Source: Enoplolaimus lenunculus (taxonomy: Eukaryota > Nematoda > Enoplea > Enoplida > Thoracostomopsidae). Taken from it: 64,000 nt of DNA. This document shows positions 56,448 through 64,000 of this stretch, one piece after another; within the stretch, counting starts at the first letter, position 1, and every line of letters starts with the position of its first letter. A program made the translations under genes and the position numbers. The DNA is taken from positions 124,001 to 188,000 of the forward strand of contig JASANG010000097.1 in NCBI GenBank assembly GCA_030248215.1, written 5' to 3'. Below the pieces are notes generated by a model. It ran no database searches and was not told the origin of the DNA. It saw only the letters and a list, made by a program, of their open reading frames with translations.

Positions 56448-56592
56448 GGCCCATGTAAAGATCAGGGGCGGAACGTTTTTCTGTGGAACTAGAGCAGAGT
56501 AAGCTTAAAGGTTTAGACTAATTATTTTGCCTGGTTTAGGCTTAGGAATATGCTTCTATAATACTATTCCGCCCCTGTTCTTTACATTGGCC
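56448..56592. mobile_element. GCTTAGG-family MITE
   Basis: 145 bp with good inverted ends: GGCCCATGTAAAGATCAGGG and CCCTGTTCTTTACATTGGCC. The best-preserved member of its family here. Confidence 0.7.
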
Positions 56593-56875
56593 GGCACTTC
56601 TATATCGAAACCGTACACCCTATCTAAATCACCGCATACAATAGATAAATATAACGTCAGGCTATTGTTATTGTTAGAGGCGTTCATTTTAGCTACAAGA
56701 CTGCCGTTGAGTATGCTTAAACGTTTACTTTTGCGATTTGTTTTTGGAGGGAAAATTGTTTTATTTCGACGCGCCAAATATTTATGATTGGGTTTATCTG
56801 TCACAGGTTGTATTGTATTAATATTTGCCTTGACTATTCATATTATTAATTTATCACGTTTGACACTACTGGAAT

Positions 56876-59800
56876 ATGTCGTTTTTCGTACGTAGAAAAC
56901 GAGTAACTACTGCTGTGAGTATACTGTTTTTATATATAACTGGTTAACACTTTACAATTGAGTGGATGATAAAAATACGTCTACTTTACAGTAAAAGATA
57001 ATGATTTTAAATTATTTCGAATTGTTTCCATGTCTGTGTTAAAATTGAACATTTGACCATTAATGGTTGTGTGGCCATATATTGGTCCACTTTTTCCATC
57101 TAAGAGAAATATCAATGAAGTAGAATTTATTTTTTGTTCACTGTTTAAGGTTCCAACGAACGTTGCTGATGACAAAAGAGTGAAACGGAACCGAGATGAT
57201 GAAATTTCGAGCGAATCAGAAGCAGAGTTTGAGTATGTTTGTTGGTTCATGTTGTTTAAAAGCGTTTATTTTTATGTTGGTATGTTATGTTGAATTTTGC
57301 TGCACTTGCGATTCATTTCAGAGTTTCTTCGCCTACAAAAAACGTTTTGAAATAAGTTACGTGTTTGAGTTAAAATAACTTTTTATTTTTGACACGAGTT
57401 TTAAAATCGACTGTTTCATAATTTGACATTTAGTTCATTGTTTTTGTACTTTGTTACGTTATATGATTATGAGCTGTCCTATTTTTTAACAAAAACAGCT
57501 TGCTAATATCCGAAGTCAAGTTTATATAAATCATAACGGTTTGAAGCCAGTTGTATCAGAAATTGAATATTTGAGATAAAACGTGGGCTCCAGTAAAAAG
57601 TTTACTATCCTCCAGTTCTGGTAAACAAAGTGCGACCGGATATCCGTTTCCAATTTATTATCGGGTGAACAAAAAACTAAATCCGGCTCACTCAGCTTTT
57701 TAAATCAATCATTTTGTAATAATAATAGCCTTGTGGATACCAAGAAATTGTTTAATACGTTAAACACTGGTCAAGATTTCGTTACTTTGACGTTCTATCC
57801 GGTTGACGTTCGGTTCCGGTTCATGTAGCCATTTCTCTTTCCGACTCCGGTTCTTCTATAATCCCGTATTCTGACATTCGGTCGTACCCTTGCTGTGAAA
57901 TTACTATCCGGTTGATTCCTGGTTTGCAGCACCTAATTATAAATTAATACTTCGTAGGTTTTCGAACAAACGAATTGTGACATCTGCTTATCGACAAATC
58001 AATAGAAATGTGCATGGGCGAACTTAAGTGTAAATCCTGTGTTAAATTTGTAACCTCGCTAGTCACCAATTTTTAAAGTTACAAGACCTGACGCCAACTG
58101 GTGATAGACACTACATACATTTGAAAATACTGGCCCTAAATGGTTTTAGTAGGACCTCGTTTATATTTTGTAATGTAGCGAAGACGATCAACCAGGATCT
58201 GAGTCGAACGATGAGTACGAAAATGAAACCGCACACGAAAAGCGGCATCGGATCGCCAAACAATATATCAAAATGCTTGAGACTGAACGTGAGTTGTTAA
58301 ATATACTGCATTTGCATGGTCAGGGCTAGAGTTGCCCCGGGGCCAGCAATCTTACCGGGGCCAGGGGTTAGACCATATAGCAAACCGTGGGAAAATAGAC
58401 GTTTAGACTCTAGAAAATTACTCAAATGACGGTTAAAAATGTTTATTTCTTGTCTTTTCGGAAATTTTGGTACGGGATATATCCGCTCTAATCCTGTAAT
58501 TGTATACGCCCTTGTGCATTGCTTTCCTTTAACGACATGGGTATGTTTACTAGTGCGTTACTATGGCAAGTGCCTTGTGGAAAATTGCTAAGAACTAAAC
58601 AAAGAGTGACTTTACAAGAGCGTAAAGCATCACAGAAGCATTCCTATGAAAAATTTCATTGTTTTGTAAAATGACATTTGCGGACACGTTGCGCTAATGT
58701 TTGTACGTGTAGATTGGTTTGACAATAACTAATACAATTTCGACGTTCTTTAAGTATATACATTTAAAGTAGACAATACACCATACAATGCTGCTTAAAT
58801 AATCACAGCAGCTCTATTTATAATTAATTTATAATATATTAGCCACGGTAAACTGTGTATTGCTCGCGTAAGTGCAATAACTACAGTTGTAACTGTTAAT
58901 ATTCATTAAAGCAATATTGCTCATGTGTCAGCAAAATGGTTTTGCGTGTAGCGTCCAAAATATTTGTTAGTGTTAAAACCATTTAAGTGTAAAGAGTTAT
59001 AATATTGCCTTTCTCTGCTTTAAATACACATCTTACCACAGTTTCTATTACATAAATCGCATCGAGACGGTTCAAACAGTGTGCATACACCTCATATTTA
59101 GTTGAAAATGCCATCTAAATAATTCTGTGTTATAACCAACTAAATATGAAAATAATGGTTTTTCAATATTTCATTGTAATTTGTTCTAGAGCTTGAAAAA
59201 TCTGAAACTGTCGATCATGATGCCATCGCTCATCGTTTGAAACAAGATATTGTAAGTTTTTTTAATTTTTGTCAGTATCTCGTTCAAAAGGTTGATTCAG
59301 GAGAGCAGCAGCAGTGCCAGAAACGAGACGGGCCACATACGCCGGGGTGCGATATATTATATTTTAGGTAAATAATGGCGGAACAAACTTCGCGAGCGAA
59401 ACGAGTGAGAAACAACATGAAATTGTGATAATTTAAAATTTTCAGTTCTAGGATATGCAAAATTTTCTGACGTCGAAACTTGGAGGAACCGGTCCCATGC
59501 CGTGTTGTAGCTACTGCGCCAATGGTTAATTCTTTTAGTTTTATAATTTCAACTTTACACACCTTACTAGCAGCCGGGACGTAGCAAAAGTTAAACGAAA
59601 CACGTATGGATGAGGTATTTGTCGATTTCGTTATTGTTTGTTTTAGCTTGAACAAGCCGGACGCTTACATAGAAAAATTGCAGAATCGGTATGTACAGTA
59701 AGAAATACAGTGTTTGTGATCAACTATTAAATTCAAACTTTTCGAGCTAAAATAATTTTTAATATTGCGTTGTTGCCGTATTTTAAAGTCTAATTTCTTC

Positions 59801-62800
59801 TGGCTGTTTTGATGCATTTAACAAAATGTTATCTCTGCTAAGAAAGCCAGTTTTGTACAGTAAGAGAAGCTCTCTGAGGGTGTGCACATTCTATTCTGTT
59901 TCAGGTCAAAATACCGAGCCCTGACAAATTTGTAAGACTTCGTAGGCAAAATCGACCTCTGACATGTGTTTGTTTATCGGTGGATGGATTGTTTGTTTAT
60001 GCTGGAGCAAAGGATGGTTCAATAGCGCAATGTAAGTTGTTTCGATTAGTTCAATCTAGGAGCATATTCTCAAGCGGATGTAGCACCGATTATAAGGTTG
60101 TGATAGGTCTTGAAACTTTTGAACCAGCGAATGGTTATGTTCGAAATTTAGCACTTTCCCGTGTGTAATTTGTCCTGGATAAATGGTATTTTCATTGCGT
60201 GTAAAAGGCGTAGGTAAATGGTATTTTCGTTTTAAAGCAGCGATTGCTGTTGCAATCAGTGTTTAGTGCAGTGCTTTTAAAGCTGATATGCTGTATGGAG
60301 ACTTATTTGAATACTGACATTTTGGGTAATTTTACAATAGTCTCTGTCGCCGCGCCTTAGCTGTTGTTTAAATAACCTGATAATATTCAATAGTTTGAGT
60401 TTTATATTTCAAGATGAAACTCGATTTTGTTCTTGTAAGCGTCTAGTGAAAGGCTGCCCACAAAGCGATCACAATGAAGCTGCCACGACGGATAGACATT
60501 ACGGGCAAGTGTTAGCGTTAGCAGGTACTCTCGACGGAAAAATCTTATGCTCTGCTGGATCGGATAAACTAATTCTTGTTTGGGACACAAACGCAATGCG
60601 GTGTATCAAACGTATGACTGGACACCGTGGTGCTGTGACGGTAAGTGGCAAGTGTTGGGTACATTGATTCTATGTGCAGTTAATCATAATTAACGGAACT
60701 GTTTTCTGGTTGCAAGGGTAAATGTTACTATACCATCATTTTGGCGTAGCCAGAAAAAAATTGTGGGGGTAAGGGCGACGTGTTATTATGATTTGTACAT
60801 ATACGTGGTACAAGTGTCAAGCAAGACTTTAACTGAAAATTTTATCAAAGATCCACAAACCTTTTTTAAGTTTTGAAAAATTTCGTAGAATTCATTTCAT
60901 TTCATCCCCCCATTCATGTAATATTCTAGAAATTTTTTTATAGTGCTTGACAATACGACAAGGGCATCGCCAGTTGCTGTCAGGTTCAATAGATCGTAGC
61001 GTTAAGCTATGGGATTTGAACGAAATGGGATATGTCGAAACGCTATTCGGACATGAAGACACGGTGCTTGACATCGATTCACATCAAAAGGAACGCGCTG
61101 TATCGTGTGGTGGCCGTGATCGTTCGTTAAGATTGTGGAAAATCCCCGAGGAGTCACAACTGGTGTTCAATGGGCACAGGTGAGTGAAAGGTTTTAGAGT
61201 TAAATTGTTTGTGCCTCAGTTTTATCCGTTTGAGTATTTTTTCTTGTTCTTGGGGATTTGGTCCGATGCCAGGTACATACTTATGTATCTAGAAATATAT
61301 AGAAGTACAAATTTTAACTTCATGTGCCCTGCACCGATTCATAATTTATAGGGCCTCGATCTTAAAGTAAGTTATACTTTAAAAATCTTCAGATTGTAAA
61401 TTGCTCGTGTGTGCGAAAGTAGGGTCAGTTGTTGAGGGGGTTCAAAGATGTGGAACATGGATAGGAGGGATCCTATACCGCTTAATAGAGAGACCCATGC
61501 TGCATATGTATGTTAGCGTTGTTAAAAAGCGCGTGTGTATTTTCTGCGCTGAATCTTGTAACTGAAATATTAAGGCAACATTAATTTTGATCATAACCGT
61601 ATATGTACCTGATTAGATATCAACATTTCTTAGTTTTTGTCAACTTGCGAGAGACTTGTATTCACAGTTTTGTTTTGCTTGTCAATGCGTTTTTCTAAAT
61701 ATTTTTATTTGTTACAGTATTTTTATTTGTTACAGCACCTGTGGATCAATTGAGTGTATTAGTATGATCAACGAAGAACATTTTGTTTCGGGTTCGGATG
61801 ACGGGTGAGTTAATACTCAGGCGGTGCTACGGTAATAACGTCCTGAGATTTTCTAGTTCTTTAGGGTCTCACTATTCTTGTGGTGCAGTGCCATCCGGAC
61901 TGGCCCGCATCGTCGGTATAATTTTTTATTTTTACAGTGCTGTCTGACATCAAAAAGTAAGTGTAGCGGCACCCATAGCGTTTTTAAGTGGTTGCGAACA
62001 CGAGTGAACGTTGAAATTAGAAATTTAACGTGTTTTGCCTTGTTTTATAGCCTCTTTTAGCTCGCAATCGGTGCTATACGTAGTTGAGAACACGGGTCAT
62101 ATTTCTATGTTTGGCACCCGCTCTTGTTCTAATGGACATTGTGCGTTCACAGTTTAAGGGCTTTATGCGTGTGGTCAATGATGCGAAAAAAGCCTGCTTG
62201 CATTGTGTATCGAGCTCATCAGAACAGCTCCAAGGAACCTTGTTGGATTACGTCAGTTGCTGCGTTGAAAAATAGTGATCTCGTAGTTTCAGGTATTGAA
62301 TTTGTATGTAGTGTTGTTCAGGTTGGGAATACATAGAATTTTTAGAAAAATAATACGTCGCCGTTCTGAGCTAAAGGCGTATCTCATTGAGCGAAGCGAA
62401 ACTCCGAGCGAAGCTCGGAGTTTCGCGAAGCGTTTTATGTTTTGTACTTGGGGGTCGAAAGGTGGATGTCCGTCCGTCTGCCTGTCCGTCTGTCCGTCCG
62501 AAAAGAATCTCAGGAACGGCTAAAGCGATTTTGATAAACTTTTCTGTTTGAAAGCCAATTATCCTGGAGTGTTAACATCGCATTGGGGTTTTAAAATGTT
62601 GAGCAGTTTAATAGCTACAGGCTAATTGCATAATTAATTAAGCCTAAATTAGTACTTTCCACAATATTTCACTAATTATTACAGTTAGAAGCAATCCAAT
62701 TTTAGCATTAAAGGGGTTTTGGGTGCGAGAAATCTGCGTAGACTGTTTACAAACCTCCAAAACCGATGATTGAGCAGTTAGCTAATAGATAATTTGCATG

Positions 62801-63857
62801 TTAGTATAGGTTATATAAGCCTAAATTAGGACTTTTTGTAATATTTCACTAATTATTAAGGTTAAAAGCAATATAATTTCAGGGCTAAAGGGTGTTTAGG
62901 TGCGAGGAATTTGAATAAATTGTTTACAAACATCCAAAACCGATAATTGAATAGTTAGCTAATAGTTAATTTGCATATTAGCTTAATTGACAAGACAAAA
63001 TTAGGACTTTTTAAATTATTCCAAAAATTATAGGGTGGCTGAAGGGTTTTTGGGTGCGAGGAATCTGAGGAAATTGCTTACAAACCTCCAAACCGATAAA
63101 TGAATAGTTAGCTAATAACTAATTTGCGTATTACCTTAATTGCTTACGTGTGTTCGAGCTTCGCTCAATGAATGTAGTCCCACTACGACTGGTATATAAG
63201 TGTAATTTGTATATTTTAATATGGTCCTTCGGGCACTGGGATTGTCTTCAATCTGAGTTTAGGGCGTAAGTTTTATCTTGATAAACGAGTGAGATAGGGC
63301 TGTATTTGCAAAGAGCGTAGATCAGCATTATTCAGGCAATAGACGTAACAGAGTGTAGCTTCATTTTGTGACGGAATGACTTGCCTCAAGTGGCAAAATG
63401 GTTGTTTAAATTTCAGGTGCGTCTGACGGCTTCTTGAGACTTTGGAAATGTGCAGAAACGTACAAAAGTCTGGAAGAAATTGGCCGTATTCCAACGGTAA
63501 GAACCAATACAATCTTGGGCATCATTTTTGTTTTTATTGTTGTTGCTTAATATGGACGCTTTTTAGATTTTTTTCAACTGGTACATTTCTGTAGACAACA
63601 GTGCCATACACTGAGCATAATATGAAGTTAAAAGTGTTTTACATCGCAATTTAACTATTTTATTGTTTATACATTCATTGTTTCAGATCGGTTTTATTAC
63701 TGGATTGGTATTTGGTCAAAAAACGCTAATGCTTGCAGCGTCTGTGAGTCAAGAACATCGACTTGGACGCTGGTGGAGAAATAAAAGTGCTAAAAATCAT
63801 GTACTTTTGATAAAATTTGATGAACAGAACTCTGCCGACGATGGTTCTAAGGGCTGA
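56876..63857 (+). CDS. RRP9: RRP9 (U3-55K), WD40 protein of the U3 snoRNP
   Basis: Twelve exons give an open frame of 459 codons plus stop: 56876-56914, 57150-57232, 58179-58288, 59190-59251, 59647-59688, 59905-60031, 60414-60640, 60944-61179, 61736-61804, 62159-62292, 63417-63496, 63687-63857. Human RRP9 is about 475 residues. The N-terminus is basic then acidic (KRVKRNRDDE, SSESEAEFE), as expected for nucleolar localisation. VRLRRQNRPLTCV leads into seven WD-type blades, including VKLWDLNEMGYVETLFGHED, SLRLWKIPEESQLVF, SGSDDGALCVWSM and QEHRLGRWWR, which match the human protein closely. RRP9 binds the box B/C motif of U3 snoRNA and acts in early 18S pre-rRNA cleavage. Start is ATGTCGTTTTTCGTA. 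The first acceptor bases of exon 7 (TTTCAAG) are weak. Intron 10 contains a foldback element. Confidence 0.93.
57626..57895. mobile_element. hAT-like MITE relic in RRP9 intron 2
   Basis: Ends AAAGTGCGACCGGATATCC and ATTCGGTCGTACCCTTG are imperfect inverses of the GGGTGCGACCGG type also seen at 28089. No target duplication was recognised. Confidence 0.4.
62386..63196. mobile_element. Foldback element with internal tandem repeats, copy 3
   Basis: Starts TTGAGCGAAGCGAAACTCCG with hairpin CTCCGAGCGAAGCTCGGAG, followed by a CCGTCCGTCTG run and tandem units, and ends GAGCTTCGCTCAATGAATG, CCACTACGACTGGTA. In RRP9 intron 10. Very close to copy 2 in sequence and length (about 810 bp). Confidence 0.75.
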
Positions 63858-64000
63858 CATACGTTTGAACGTATATGCAATTGAGTGTATTCAGTTTCCT
63901 CACAGGAGAATTGTATTCGTTTAAACATATGCGTTCGATCTTATTTAATTTTGCAATGGGATAGGAGTTACTTGTCTTTTCGGTTATTCTTCCCCCAGCC

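Larger units (their letters stand above)
54229..56875. other. Spacer between the PDI and RRP9 genes
   Basis: Same-strand genes 2.6 kb apart. Holds the PDI 3' UTR (an ATTAAA near 54586 is a candidate polyadenylation signal, weakly supported), a 102-bp hAT-like MITE, a TTCGGATTCGG repeat, a TGGCTGGG MITE and a GCTTAGG MITE. The RRP9 promoter must lie here but no element is recognisable. Confidence 0.5.

Noticed and set aside
61938-61956. Candidate RRP9 mini-exon after a good TTTTTACAG acceptor, with GTAAGT after it
   Set aside because: In the required frame it reads AV then a stop. The acceptor before 62159 instead gives GALCVWSMMRKKP, which matches the family, so the mini-exon is chance.
61878-62060. 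Open frame continuing from RRP9 exon 9 via a GTGGTGCAG acceptor
   Set aside because: Open but without WD-repeat similarity; it ends in a stop before the conserved next blade.

Overview
The window is AT-rich animal nuclear DNA. Its genes are split into many short exons with GT-AG introns, the proteins are animal housekeeping types, and the introns and spacers are full of small DNA transposons. It looks like an invertebrate; a tunicate would fit, but the sequence does not prove it. All gene models below were built by hand by joining exons. Each was checked for intron phase, open frame and similarity to remembered family sequences. No database search was run.

Layout. Positions 1-11.8 kb hold no gene I can recognise, only repeats: a mariner-like element at 3.8-5.0 kb, a palindromic TAA-flanked element at 2.9-3.7 kb, and CpG-rich miniature elements. 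One small secreted-peptide-like ORF lies on the minus strand at 1.6-1.9 kb. From 20936 down to 11826 (minus strand) lies a complete ten-exon ZCCHC4 gene, the 28S rRNA m6A methyltransferase, of 422 codons. A 2.2-kb spacer separates its start from the start of a divergent plus-strand gene.

The plus-strand gene from 23123 to 54228 is the main find. It is an ER protein disulfide isomerase whose first part matches PDIA5 (PDIR): a signal peptide, a non-catalytic N-terminal domain and three thioredoxin modules. It then runs on through seven more thioredoxin modules to a KTEL ER-retention C-terminus. The model has 30 exons and about 1387 codons, with ten CxxC active sites; vertebrate PDIA5 has three thioredoxin modules in about 519 residues. 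The extra modules are repeated two-exon cassettes with identical intron phases. Module 4 has only its first half. Modules 5-8 have altered active sites (CQHC, CSQC, CEHC, CKFC), while modules 1-4, 9 and 10 are CGHC.

From 56876 to 63857 (plus strand) is a complete twelve-exon RRP9 gene (U3-55K, a WD40 protein of the U3 snoRNP) of 459 codons. ZCCHC4 and RRP9 both act on ribosomal RNA; the PDI acts in secretory-protein folding, and nothing here links them functionally.

The introns carry several families of miniature inverted-repeat elements: hAT-like with 8-bp target duplications, a TAA-flanked family, a foldback element with internal tandem repeats, long-TIR elements and a TGTAT-flanked G-rich element. 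Several are nested. I saw no LTR element, rRNA gene or CRISPR array.
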